From NCBI GenBank assembly GCA_001632435.1, contig KV424031.1, positions 1 to 64,000 of the forward strand: a stretch of 64,000 nucleotides of DNA, in the 5' to 3' direction. This DNA is from Calocera cornea HHB12733 (taxonomy: Eukaryota > Basidiomycota > Dacrymycetes > Dacrymycetales > Dacrymycetaceae). The notes under the pieces were generated by a model. It searched no databases. It was not told the origin of the DNA and saw nothing but the letters and a program-made list of their open reading frames with translations. Below are positions 44,053-54,765 of this stretch, in pieces (positions within the stretch are counted from its first letter, which is position 1; each line of letters opens with the position of its first letter). The translations under genes were made by a program, and so were the position numbers.

Positions 44053-45094
44053 ATGTTCGCCAGAGTAACGTCCCGCTTCAGGCGGCCCTCCCTCCCAGCC
44101 GCAGCCGCCTCCCGCCCTCCCCCGCCCGACGTCACCCTCACCCCCGCCCACCCCCACCCCCACCCCCACCCCGCGCCCCAGCCGACCGTCTCCGCCTTCG
44201 CCCCGCCCCCAACGCCAGACGGCACCGTCCCGCCCATGTCGGCCGCGCAGGGCGCCCTCGAGCCCCACCCGGACCTGGACGACCTCCCCGTCTACCTCGC
44301 CCGCGCCGAGGAGACCCGCTCAGAGCACATCTACGCTCTCAAGGCAAAGGACACCCCCTGGCTCACACTCAAGGTCTGGAGCAGCGCAGGACAGGGCGCA
44401 AGCCACCCCCTGTACTTTGACGCCGCCGTCGTCGAGGGCGTCGTCGACCTGGCCCTGCTCCAGCCGCAGGCCGTACAGAGTATTACTGTCCTGGTGAGTC
44501 CCCGTTGGTGCGCTGGCTCGCTGGCTGGCTGGCTGGCTGGCTTCATTGCTTGAAGGGTTGCGCTGATCACGCTCCCTCGCGGCAGCTCGAGGGGTTCACC
44601 CGCACGGCCGGGTCAGAGCAGAAGACGTTCCTCTCCCTGTGCGTCCGCTGTCCGCTGTCCCGTGCACCCGTGCACCCAAGCGCCCGCACCAGCTAACCCC
44701 CGCCCCGAACCCACCCGCAGGCCCACAACCGTCTTCCCCTCCCCCTCCTGCCCCCTCCCCGAGAGCGGCAAGCTCCCCGCGGGCACGCACACCTTCCCCT
44801 TCAGCTTCCAGATCCCAGCCACAGTCCGCATCGCCCACGAGGGCGGCGACGTCATCTCCCCGCTCCCGCCGACCTACTCCACCAAGGGGTGCGTCCCTCT
44901 CCTCTCCTCGCCTGTGCTGTGCTCCTCGCTTGGGCTGGCCTTGGGCGGCGGGCAACAGGGCACGCACGGAATGCTGATGCCGATACTGATGCGCGCTTTT
45001 CGGGCTCGGGCAGGTTCCCGGCCTTCTTGGAGTATCACCTAAGCGTAGCGGTGCACCGCGGAGCGCTGCGGGTGGACAGCACGTGCGTGTGCCC

Positions 45095-45152
<58 letters not shown>

Positions 45153-46230
45153 CACAGCGCACTGCAGCCACTCACGCCCCCCCCTCCAGCCTCTCAACAG
45201 CGCTCATCTACCTCCCGCGCTCGCGGCCCAAGCCCGCCTCCGCCCAGCGCCAGCGAGCGTACACGGAGCTCGCCGAGCCGCCCGGCCCCGAGCTCGACCC
45301 CCAGGGCTGGCACGCCCTCCAGGGCGTCATCCGCGGCGTCATGTTCTCAAAGGTCGGCGTGGAGGTGCTGTGTACCGTGCGTCCCTCCCCCTCCCTCCCT
45401 CCCAGCCCTGCGAAAGCAACGCGCAAAGCGCAAAGCGCAAAGGGCACGCGCCGTTGCAACCGTTGCTGACGGGATAGCATGTCGGCCCCGCGGCAGATGC
45501 ACGTTGCCCGCCCGCTCTGCTACGCCCGGGGCAGCACGATCCCGTTCCTGCTGACCTTCTCCTCGCGGGACACGCAAGCGGTGGACCTGTTCACCCAGCC
45601 CCAGTCCGTCAAGCTCGTCCTCGAGCAGATCGTCACCGTCGGGCCCGACGCCCTCCGCACGAAGAGCGCAATGCTCTCCCCCGCCAGCACGAACGCGAGC
45701 AACACCTTTGGCCGCATCGTCAGCCGGGGAAAGTGCTGGGCGCTGGCCGAGGAGGAGCACAAAGGGCCGGAGGAGCGCACCCTCGCCGGCGAGATCGCCG
45801 TGCCGAGGGACGTCAAGCCCAGCTTCACTTTTGTCAGGTTTACCCTCAGCGTGAGTCCCGTTCCTCCTGCTGCTGCTCCTGCTGCTGCTTCCTGTTTCAT
45901 GCTTCCCATTTCCGGCCTTTGATCGCACTTTGGGACTGGGGACGCCGGCTGACGCTCCCCGCGCAGTACAAGATCAACCTCGTCGTCGACGCCGTCGGCT
46001 TCGTCCCCGAGAAGGGCACCCACGCCCTCTCCCTCTCCCAGGAAGTAGCCCTCGCGACCGACCCGCCCCGCGGGGCCCGCCAGCCCGTCTCCGCCACCGC
46101 CAGCGGGGGGAGGCGGCCGAGCGCCGACTTGGGCGGGGGCGCGGGCGGAGCAGAGACGGTCAACCTGTTCTTGATGGGCAACCAGCGGTACATGCAGCAT
46201 CATCATACGGCTGGGGCGGCGGCGGGATGA
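44053..46230 (+). CDS. Arrestin-like protein B
   Basis: Multi-exon gene of about 550-560 aa beginning MFARVTSRFRRPSL. A Pro/His-rich leader precedes arrestin-type strands: HIYALKAKDTPWLTLKVWSS, HPLYFDAAVVEGVVDLALL, LPAGTHTFPFSFQIPATVR (the Phe-x-Phe-x-x-P strand), FPAFLEYHLSVAVHRG, then a C-lobe starting PLCYARGSTIPFLLTFSSRD and SFTFVRFTLSYKINLVVDAVG. Order and strand types match fungal arrestin-like proteins, and it may be a distant relative of arrestin-like A 6 kb away. An intron (about 45086-45189) contains a 56-nt C homopolymer; another contains (GGCT)n at about 44513-44541. Confidence 0.68.
45096..45151 (+). repeat. 56-nt homopolymer C tract in an intron
   Basis: All bases 45096-45151 are C. 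The tract lies between a GTGCGT donor and a CTCCAG acceptor in the arrestin-like B gene, so it is spliced out. Poly-C/G tracts form i-motifs or G-quadruplexes and are error-prone; the exact length may be an assembly estimate. Confidence 0.9.
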
Positions 46231-46654
46231 GCTGAGCTGAGCTGGGGAGCAAGGGGCGCACGCGCGCTTGCTGAGGCGCTTGCAGGCTGTGGGTAGTGCA
46301 TGGACGGTAGAGGGTAGAGGGTAATGGAGCCGCTTGGATCTTGGACCAGGGCAGATCATCACTGGGAAGTGAATGCTGTGTGGCGTGTGGCGAGTGGTCT
46401 GGACTGCCGTCCGCCTCGGCTCGGCCCAAAGCTGAGCGCAGCGGCATCTGCTCTGCATGAGGGCTGGGCTCAGGCTCAGACAGTCTACAGCTCCAGGGGG
46501 AGCGTGAGCCGGTTCTTTGACCCGTCCGTCGGCCCGGACGACCTTGCTCCCCGCAGACGTACATGCCTGACGACGAGCCGGGAGGCGGGGTGTACATCAT
46601 TGACCAGGAGAGAAGTATGCGAGCAAGTCCGTTGGATATGTATCGTTACGCTGT
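46231..46654. other. Convergent 3' region, no gene seen
   Basis: The interval lies between the stops of arrestin-like B and the minus-strand gene after it. No feature is recognised. Confidence 0.4.
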
Positions 46655-47834
46655 CTACATGGGCGGGGCGGGCGTAGGCTGCGGCGTGGCGAGCCCGACC
46701 AGCGCGCACTGGCATATGACCTGCGCGCGCCTCACCACCGTCGAGAGGGTGTTCGATCCGTCCTCCTTCGCCCCTAGGCCTCCCGGCGGAGCGAGGGTGA
46801 CCTTGACCAACCCGGGGAAGACCGTCGCGCCGACGGTGTCGACCTCCCCGCGCTCGCTCTTCATGCAGCGCCGGGTGAGCTCGAGCTGGCCCGGGTCCAG
46901 CGGGTGCCCGAGCTCGGGCACGAACGCCCGGTAGAACGCGTCCATCGAGCTGCCCGACTGGCCCGCGTGCAGCATCCGCGAGAAGCCGTACGCCGCGTTC
47001 AGGATCTCGTGAAGCTCTTGCATGGGCCGCTCGGCGGGCGCGAGCAGCGCCGACAGCGCGCGCATGTTCTCCTGCAGGATGTTGGCGCCCATCTCGGGCG
47101 TGAAGGACTCGACCGCTGCGGAGAAGGTCTGCCGTCGCCACACGCAGGCGACAAGCGGGTCTCCTGCAGACAGATCAGCGCGGGGACGAGGGGCGACTGG
47201 CGCGCAGCGCACGGGAAAAGAGGTTGTCGTGTATCCGCGTCAGGTGGACGTTCGCCTCGGTCGAATTGGTCACAATCAGGCAGTTGATGATCCCCTCCGC
47301 GATGCTCTCGGACAGGATATGCCGCAGCAGGTTCTGCACCTGGATGGACGGCGGCATGTTCGGGTCTTGCACGGGGTAGCCGTAGAGGTCCGTCAGGATC
47401 GCGTCGCGCAGCTGGTTCAGTGGCACATTTGGGGCGCGTACGAGCTCGCCGGCCCAGCGGTTGATGTGGGCAGCCAACCTAGATGCTGCGTGCTGCACCG
47501 TTCCAGGTCAGCATGCGTTCAGGAGACAACGGTAGATGGACGCACCCGTATAGACTGGTCATCTACGGAAGACGTCCCCCGGTTGTTGACCTGCGGACCT
47601 CGGGTCAGGGAGTTCCCCTCGAGCGTGGAGATCCTGTCCCTCAGAGTTGCGACCTGCCGCTCCTGCTCCTCCAGCTGTCGCCGCTGTTTCTCGACCTCGT
47701 CGTGGGCAATTCGCTACAACACAATCCAGGTCAGCGCCTTCCTGCAAAGTTGAGGTGGAGACACGCACGAAGTTGGTGAGCGCATAGTTGTACTGGTCGA
47801 TGGACACGGTTCTCTGATCAGCGGCATACGCCAT
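46655..47834 (-). CDS. Conserved fungal protein, function unknown
   Basis: At least four exons join. The N-terminus (MAYAADQRTVSIDQYNYALT) runs into a coiled-coil-like stretch (HDEVEKQRRQLEEQERQV) followed by a helical region with INRWAGELVRAPNVPLNQLR, NLLRHILSESIAEGIINCLI and HLTRIHDNLF. The C-terminal exon holds WRRQTFSAAVESFTPEM, RPMQELHEILNAAYGFSRML and PGLVKVTL. The mostly alpha-helical, soluble composition and good codon use show a real gene. I do not recognise the family, and I name no function. Confidence 0.6.
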
Positions 47835-48174
47835 GATCCTTCGTGCTGCAAGTCGCGTCGCGGGGGTGAGCGAAGATGTCCAGCGACCAACCTACGGGTT
47901 TAAGTACGGTTGGGATGCCTTCAAACCCGGGCGATTGGCGCCCGAGGACGAGGCGGGGATGCGATACATGTGGCGTCTGCCAGGAGGGCGTGGCGGTGGG
48001 CCTTTGTCCCTGGACCCTCTCTCGGCGGTGTCAGCCGGTCGTGTTCCTCTCCTTGTTCTCCCAATGTTCTCTGCAGTCACCTGCAGCGCTCCTCCGAGAT
48101 AAAGAGAACAGCATTCCAGTCCGACAACGTATATCCCTACCTGTGCTCAATCATACCCATCGGACATTCCACAA
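47835..48174. promoter_or_regulatory. Divergent promoter, unknown gene / F-box gene 1
   Basis: The 340-bp interval must hold both promoters. No recognised site. Confidence 0.35.
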
Positions 48175-49904
48175 ATGCCGAAATCGGCGGCATCATACCC
48201 GGCTCAGGCAGATATCACCGCCAAACATCATCACATATGGGACATTCCCGAGCTCGTGCAGTGGATCATGGCGCACATGGACCATGGTACCCTATACAGT
48301 GCGATCCTTACATGTCGCGCTTGGTTCGAGCCGGCAGCATCGGTTCTCTGGGAGAAAGTCTCGGACAGACAGCTCGTTTTCGGGGCGCAGACGAGATGGA
48401 ACGTGAGTGCTGACCAGCTCTTCCGTTTTCCTAAGCGATTCACGTCGCGCAGGAGGGAGTTTTTACCCACGGCAGTTCAGCGTACGATGTATCGATCATG
48501 AGATATACACGATTCGTACGATGGTTTTGCATACAGCGCGACATTGATAACGCACCGCGCGAAGCACTCAAGAGACTATTCTGCTATAGGCGTCACAAAT
48601 CCGTGTTCCCCAATCTGCGTATCGCGAGCCTCGAGATGCCCCAGGTCTTCAGACGCGACTATTCCACCCGTGCGGCCCTGGACCAGCGAGACATCTTTTT
48701 CGCTTGTCTTTCACCATCGGTCACCAAGGTCATCCTGTCGCTGACCCCGAATGCGGTAGCGCAACACGACTATCTGCGCAGTCTCATTGGCGGAATCCTC
48801 TCCGCTGTACCGCTACTTCAAGCGATCCAAATACGACTACAAAGGGCACTTACGCACCATAGTGGAACTCTATTCATGGAGTCCATGGCACCCTTGTCCC
48901 AGCAGGCGCTGGGGCCCTACTTCGAGAAGGGGTCATTCGACTCGCTCCGCTCATTCTCGGCCGATCTCTGGACGCTCGATTCGTGCATGCGGCAAAGCTT
49001 GGCCGGCCTTCCCAATCTGGAGGTCCTCCGCATCAAGACTTTGAGGGACAGACTGCGGACCGGCTGCTGTCCGGATTGCGAACACTACATGGCTCTCATC
49101 GAAAGATCTCTCACCTCGGCTCCTACACTTACCTCGGCCCCTCCCAACCTTCACGGATCGAGGAGGACGTTCCCCGCGCTCCAAGTACTTGAACTGGGCG
49201 GTACTAGCGCGCCTTTGATGCAGGTCATCGCTCTCACCTCGTCGGTCGTCGAACTATCCATCGAAGTCCACTCCATCAGCGTAGTGGAATTGATATCCCT
49301 CATCGGCGCTCATTGTCCCGAGCTACAAGTTCTGTCACTCAGTCAGACCAGATGGACTGGAGACTTGACGGACAGAGCCTTCACCGGGCGGAAACTGGAG
49401 ACGTTCCGCGGCTGCCACAAGATCCGCTCTCTAGCATTGCGCCTCGACTGTTGTTTCGACGATGACAGTCTCGTTTGGATCTGCGATATATGGCCTGGAA
49501 TAGCGTCTCTTACACTGGATGATCGAGGACGCTCACGCATTACGACGAATGGGCTGCGAACCTTGCTCACTCGTTGTCACAACATCAACGAGTTCTCCTT
49601 GCGAGTTGCCTTTCCCCAGCGCATAGTACAATGGTCCATGAGAACGCTGGACCCCGTTCTCACCAAGGATCGCGCAGGGGGCGGGTCATTACATCTGGGT
49701 ACGACTGTGCCTCTACCAGGCACACGTGACAAGCCTGCCACTCAACGACACATCACTTTTCGCCCATTGGTATCCCTCGTCCTCTCAAATCCAGACGTCG
49801 TTGCCCCGTTGCTGTACTCCATATGTCCCAATCTACACATCCGTGCCGATAATGGGCTGGATTGGGAGAAGATCGCGCAGACGCTCGAGGATTGGCGAAA
49901 CTGA
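48175..49904 (+). CDS. F-box protein with LRR-like repeats, copy 1
   Basis: F-box proteins select substrates for SCF ubiquitin ligases. Two exons, 48175-48402 and 48453-49904, join through a 50-nt intron to 559 aa. The F-box is at about residues 22-62 (IWDIPELVQWIMAHMD ... LTCRAWFEPAASVLW). Leu-rich repeats follow irregularly (LRSFSADLWTLDS, LQVLELGGTSAPL, LRIKTL, LQVLSLSQT, KIRSLALRLD, IASLTLDDRG), ending with the family box PLLYSICPNLHIRAD. Introns and motifs match copy 2. These proteins form large, fast-evolving families in mushrooms. The substrate is unknown. Confidence 0.85.
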
Positions 49905-50393
49905 ACAGGGAATGGAGTTCGGGGCTTTGTGTTACACACCAATCTGTATTGAGTCCTGATCTGGTTTCAATTGGCTCTGCTCGGTTGGGTCGTGGCACTC
50001 CAGTAGTAGCTCAAACCTGATTTCGCTTTCGGCATAGTCAACATCAGCTGCCGGAGTGGCAACCTGTACTTATTCAATCCGTTCTTGCCGTCGCGGTGTG
50101 CAGCAAACCATCTGGGATCGCAAGGGCACGCCTTGGATCCTATCTTGACTCTCTCCAGGTGAAGAATTGTTTATTTGCTGCCGAGATACACATGTAAAGA
50201 TAATGCATCATATCTAATCGAAAATGTTCTTCCTCATTTCCGAATCTATTGACGTACCGAGGCGATTTTTGATGCTCACATGCTGTGATTGGACATAGGG
50301 AGATGAACCCGCGCGCGCGGCGCGACCTTCTCCACATCCTCTCGGCCTTTCCTCCTCTGGCCCTGTACGCAAAACATTGTACATATTCCAGAG
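49905..50393. other. Intergenic between the F-box copies, no gene seen
   Basis: The 489-bp spacer shows no gene. Sequence just upstream of copy 2 partly parallels the region before copy 1. Confidence 0.35.
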
Positions 50394-52040
50394 ATGTCGG
50401 CACCAACGCCCATATCCATCGATGCATCTCCCATGCATCGTCTCTGGGACATACCTGAGCTCGTACAGGAGATCATGACGCAGATGGACAACGGCAGCCT
50501 ATTCAACGCGATCCTCACCTGCCGTGCGTGGTTCGATCCCGCAGCGTCTGTCCTCTGGGCGGAAGTGTCCACACGAGAACTCTTCTACCTGGTCTCGAAA
50601 CGCAGCGTGAGTGTTCCCGAGCTCAGCCCCGCTTACAGACGCATTGACCCCGTGCAGGCCGGCTGGTCTATCGTCACATACGGCGGTGGCCAGGACACTG
50701 CTCCCCTGAGCCGATACGCGCGCTTCGTCCGCTGGCTCTGCATACGACGCGACATATCCGATGGCGCGCGCTACGCACTCCTGGAGGTACTCGACAAGAG
50801 GCGCACGCAGCCGTTCTTTCCCATACTCCGCATCGCGAGCCTCGAGGTACCGGACGTTTCCTGGAGCGGCATCGCCCCTTCCGCCGCCCTGAGCCAGCGC
50901 GAGCTCTTCTTCCTTTGCCTCTCGCCGTCAGTTGCCAAGGTCATCCTCTCTCTGAACCATGACACTCTGTCCAGGCATGACTATCTCCGTGGTCTCATGG
51001 GTGGCATTCTTTCTGCCACACCGCAGCTGCGGTCAATCCAACTACAACGACAATTCGCCTTCGGCGGCCATAGAGAAGCATTCCTCGATTCCGCTGCGCC
51101 CTTGTACCATCACGCGCTGCAGCAGTGTCTCGATAAATCTCTCGACTCTATCCGCTCATTCTCGGCCGATCTGTGGGCGCTCGACCCGCGCATACGGCAG
51201 GACTTGGCCAGCCTTCCGAGCCTCGAAACGCTCCGCATCAAGGCTGCTTTGGGCAATCCGCTGATCGGCTGGGATGCGGAGTGCGCGAGGTACATGACCT
51301 TCCTCGAGAGCTCCCCAGTGGCTCTCCCGCGCACGGATGGAGGCGATCGTACTGGATCGGACAAGACGTTTCCTGTACTGCGAGTTTTGGAGCTGGAGGG
51401 TACCAGTGGGCCCCTGGAGCAGATCCTGGCTCTCACCCCGTCGGTCGTTGATCTGTCCATCGTACTCCACTCTACCGACCTCTCGGAACTCCACTCTACA
51501 GATCTGTCGAAACTGACATCGGTCATTGGCGCTCAGTGCTCTGAGTTGCAAGTACTCTCCTTCACACAAGCCCAAAGAACGCCGAGAGTCTGCGGGAAGG
51601 CCGTCGCCGACCGGATACTGGCGAAGTTGCGTGGCTGTCGCAAGTTGCGCTCGTTGGCGTTGCACATCGACGGCAATTTCGACGATGATAGCCTTGTTCA
51701 GATATCCGAGCTATGGCCTGAGATGGAAGCGCTTACATTGGATGGCGGAGGAGGTCTGGCATCAACACGGGATGGGCTGCAACTTCTACTCTCTCGGTGT
51801 AACAACCTCTGCGATCTTTCCTTACGAGTAACATTCCCCACCCTAAAACCTCTCCCTGGCACACACAAGAGACCAACTACTCAACGATATATCAAGTTCC
51901 GCCCGCTGCAGTCCCTCGCGGCGCCTCCGCACGTCGCGTCCGAGTGCTTGTACGCCATATGTCCCAATCTACACATCTGTGATTACACCGGTTGGGCCTG
52001 GGAGGATGTTGCGAAGAAGCTCGATAGGTGGCGCGTCTGA
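50394..52040 (+). CDS. F-box protein with LRR-like repeats, copy 2
   Basis: The frame is open from 50394 to 52040. Copy 1 has an intron after the F-box; here 50607-50657 has GTGAGT at one end and GTGCAG at the other, is 51 nt, and contains no stop, so it may be spliced (531 aa) or retained (548 aa). The F-box is LWDIPELVQEIMTQMD ... LTCRAWFDPAASVLW. LRR-like units include LRSIQLQRQFA, IRSFSADLWALDP, LRVLELEGTSGPL, LQVLSFTQ and MEALTLDGGGG; the end is CLYAICPNLHICDY. It is a tandem duplicate of copy 1. Confidence 0.85.
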   Translation: MSAPTPISIDASPMHRLWDIPELVQEIMTQMDNGSLFNAILTCRAWFDPAASVLWAEVSTRELFYLVSKRSVSVPELSPAYRRIDPVQAGWSIVTYGGGQDTAPLSRYARFVRWLCIRRDISDGARYALLEVLDKRRTQPFFPILRIASLEVPDVSWSGIAPSAALSQRELFFLCLSPSVAKVILSLNHDTLSRHDYLRGLMGGILSATPQLRSIQLQRQFAFGGHREAFLDSAAPLYHHALQQCLDKSLDSIRSFSADLWALDPRIRQDLASLPSLETLRIKAALGNPLIGWDAECARYMTFLESSPVALPRTDGGDRTGSDKTFPVLRVLELEGTSGPLEQILALTPSVVDLSIVLHSTDLSELHSTDLSKLTSVIGAQCSELQVLSFTQAQRTPRVCGKAVADRILAKLRGCRKLRSLALHIDGNFDDDSLVQISELWPEMEALTLDGGGGLASTRDGLQLLLSRCNNLCDLSLRVTFPTLKPLPGTHKRPTTQRYIKFRPLQSLAAPPHVASECLYAICPNLHICDYTGWAWEDVAKKLDRWRV

Positions 52041-52265
52041 GCTGGGGAGAGATGTAACGAAGCTGTGTTACATACCGATGGAGAGGAATTGTAATTTATT
52101 GTTAGTCGGCTGGTGCTCGACTTTTGTCGTGAGAGTCTAGATTCTAGTAGTGGTCGAACCCCTTTCGTGCTCGTCTGCACACACCTGCTTTCTGACAGCC
52201 GATCCGGCCATTCACAGATTGTGGCCGACCACCCGTCTTCGACATCGTTTGAATTCGCGTAATGG

Positions 52266-53201
52266 ATGAAGCGAGAAGACGCCGACGGCCGCGCGGTCCA
52301 GTTGATCGTAGCCACCACGGCCTGCTCATATTTGCTATCGACCTCCATCACAACCTCTCCTCCTAAAGGTATTCATTATGCATCTATCTGGTCTATACGC
52401 GAGCTTGTGGACGAGATCATGTCGCAGCTTAACTGCGGTAGCCTGTTCAACGCCATCCGCATCTGTCGAACGTTTTTCGAACCGGCCGCGACGGTGCTCT
52501 GGGAAAAGGTCTCGACGAGAGAGCTTTTGTCTATCATCTCAGAGCGCAAGGTTAGCACATGCTCACAGATTGATACTATATCATCGATCTTCTAATTGCG
52601 CGCAGCCTGGCGTCCTAACCCCTTTGCCTAACAACTTCGACCGTGTCGCACGGTACAGTCGGCTCATACGCTCGCTCAGTATTCCATGCGATATCACTAC
52701 GGCGGTCGGATATGTTGTCTTTCCTGTACTTCATAAGAACTGTGATCTAGCACTATTCTCGACTTGCGGATGGCCAGCCTCGAGGCTGTGTCTTCTGATC
52801 TCCTTATCGGCCCATCGGTTGCATATCTCTATAGGTGCCTGCTCTAGAGTCTCATCCAAGTTGCCAGGACATGACCGAGGTCGGAGTCACTTCGCCTGCA
52901 TGGTAGCGCCGGATCCGCCGCAACACCCAATGAACTTTCAAGTCCTTCTCTCTCACTACCCAAGCATACAGAAGCTAACCCTTCGGATGGATTTTCCCAC
53001 TCGCCGCCTGCGCCAGCTTTGCCGGACAAGCCCATCTCGCTACGCCAGGTGTTGTTTCACCCGATTGGACCGCTCTTCGCTCCACGTTTCGTCGCCGAAT
53101 GCCTACATACGATTTGTCCCAACATGGAGATACAAGGACACTCGCGCAAGGCATGGAAGACAGTTGCGCAGCAGCTTGACGCGTGGCGATACTCTTGCTG
53201 A
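52266..53201 (+). pseudogene. F-box/LRR family copy 3, decayed
   Basis: The F-box half is preserved (IWSIRELVDEIMSQLN, FNAIRICRTFFEPAATVLW) and is followed by an intron at about 52550-52604 like its relatives. In the next exon the family frame is lost after about HKNCDLAL: the expected ILRIASLE-type sequence continues in another frame. About 300 codons of LRR are missing, and the final family box (LHTICPNMEIQG ... LDAWRY) is in a third frame at about 53070-53201. So the copy is shortened by deletion and frameshifts. Confidence 0.75.
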
Positions 53202-53533
53202 ATATACAACCCGAGCCACGCAGTAGACCTATGTAGGGCGCAGTAAGGACTAACCGTAGCTAGACAGCATGCTAATGCGACAAGGGATCGCAATAATCAA
53301 GTTAATCGACATTGTACTGATGAGCATTGGTGATGTTGGAGCTTCATCACATGTCCTGAAGCAGCAGAAAGGCAATGAGCCATACAGTTTCTCCGTCTTC
53401 ATGCACGACATCCAGACTGCAGTTATCATCCCGTTTACAAGGAAGGCGAGTGCACGCCAAGGATAAAGTGGCGACTGTCACATCGCGTTGGCTTAGGAAC
53501 AATCATACACCGTTCCTGGATTCCAGCTGTATC

Positions 53534-54765
53534 TACGCTGAATACAGCTCCCTTGGTACGGCCAGTTTGTTCTTCAGGGCATCATCCCGAACAATTGGCT
53601 CCTTCCACTTGGCCAACACCTCGTCCAGATCCCAATTGGAGGAAACATATCTGCCCGACAAATAGTCCTCCTTGCCTTGCTATAGCGGCGTCAGTCGGTG
53701 CCGCGTGCTCAGGAGGCAGGACAAGTACGTACGACCAGGCGGACCATCGTCCAGGCAGGAAGCTGCACATCGTCAATCAGCCACTGTTCCACCTCGGGCC
53801 CAGCGGCCAACGACATCTCGGTCTTTATCCCGCCGGGGTGGAGAGAAACCGCCTTGACGTTCCCATCTCCCTCTGGATTCTCCGTTCAGCAGATCTGACC
53901 AAATGGCAATCCATCTCACTCACCAGCGATAATGAACTCCACGAGCCGGTTCAGGACATGCTTGGTGCTGCGTATCGTTGTTTCAGTAGATACCCTTGGG
54001 TTTGCAGGAAAGAGCCGACCTCTGATATCCTGACAGTCCAGCGGAAACAACTACAGACGAGTTCATCCACGGTCGGGGTTCTTAGTCAAGAACCTACATT
54101 GTGCCCCTATGCTTGAAACAAACAGCAGGTATCCATGCGTTTTCGACAGGTGTGGAAGGGTATAACTAACCCAGTCATAAGTTAAGGTTATATGGCCGGT
54201 GACTGAGCCTACTTACTGCGCGACGTTGAAACTCCCTCGAACATTCACCTCCCACGTGTTCCACCACCTGTTAGGATCTTGCTCGGTCATGGCTGCACAT
54301 CAAGTGAGTGATATGATCACCCGAAAGGCGCTAGATCTTGCCAAGTATGTTCTCGGCGGCTCCAGAGTTGCTAATCACGATGTCGATCTTCCCAAAGTCT
54401 TTGATACACGCGTCAACAGCAGCCTTTACATCCTCTGGCTTGACGACGTCCGCGGCCGCATATGCAACCTTGGCATTTGGCAAGTCCTTCAGGATAGTCT
54501 CCTTGACATTTTCCATGGTTGACGTCTTCCGGGATGCGAGGAAAAGCGATGCACCAGAATGCGCAAAGGCGAGAGCAGTTGCTTCGCCAATGCCGCGGGA
54601 CGCGCCGGTTATGAACACAACCTATACGATTGAGCACACAACATTTGAACAGAGATGAAGCTCACATACCTTGCCGGACAGTGTATCTTTGAACTTGGAC
54701 GGCTCTATGCCGGGGTAGATTTCATGATGCAGGGTGACCGGCAGGTCTTGGGGTACAATCAACAT
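53534..54765 (-). pseudogene. SDR-B, damaged paralog of SDR-A
   Basis: Exon 1 (MLIVPQDLPVTLHHEIYPGI) and exon 2 (VVFITGASRGIG) match SDR-A with the same first intron position. Later pieces include WWNTWEVNVRGSFN, LSKTHGYLLFVSS, STKHVLNRLVEFI, VSLHPGGIKTEMS, WTMVRL and SGRYVSSNWDLDEV. Two lesions appear. After GAAENILGK the donor position (54336) reads ATCTAG instead of GT, followed by an in-frame stop. In the catalytic exon the expected Tyr-x-x-x-Lys has one base too few between Tyr (53974) and the Ser-Thr-Lys. So a functional product is unlikely, unless unusual splicing rescues it. Confidence 0.65.
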
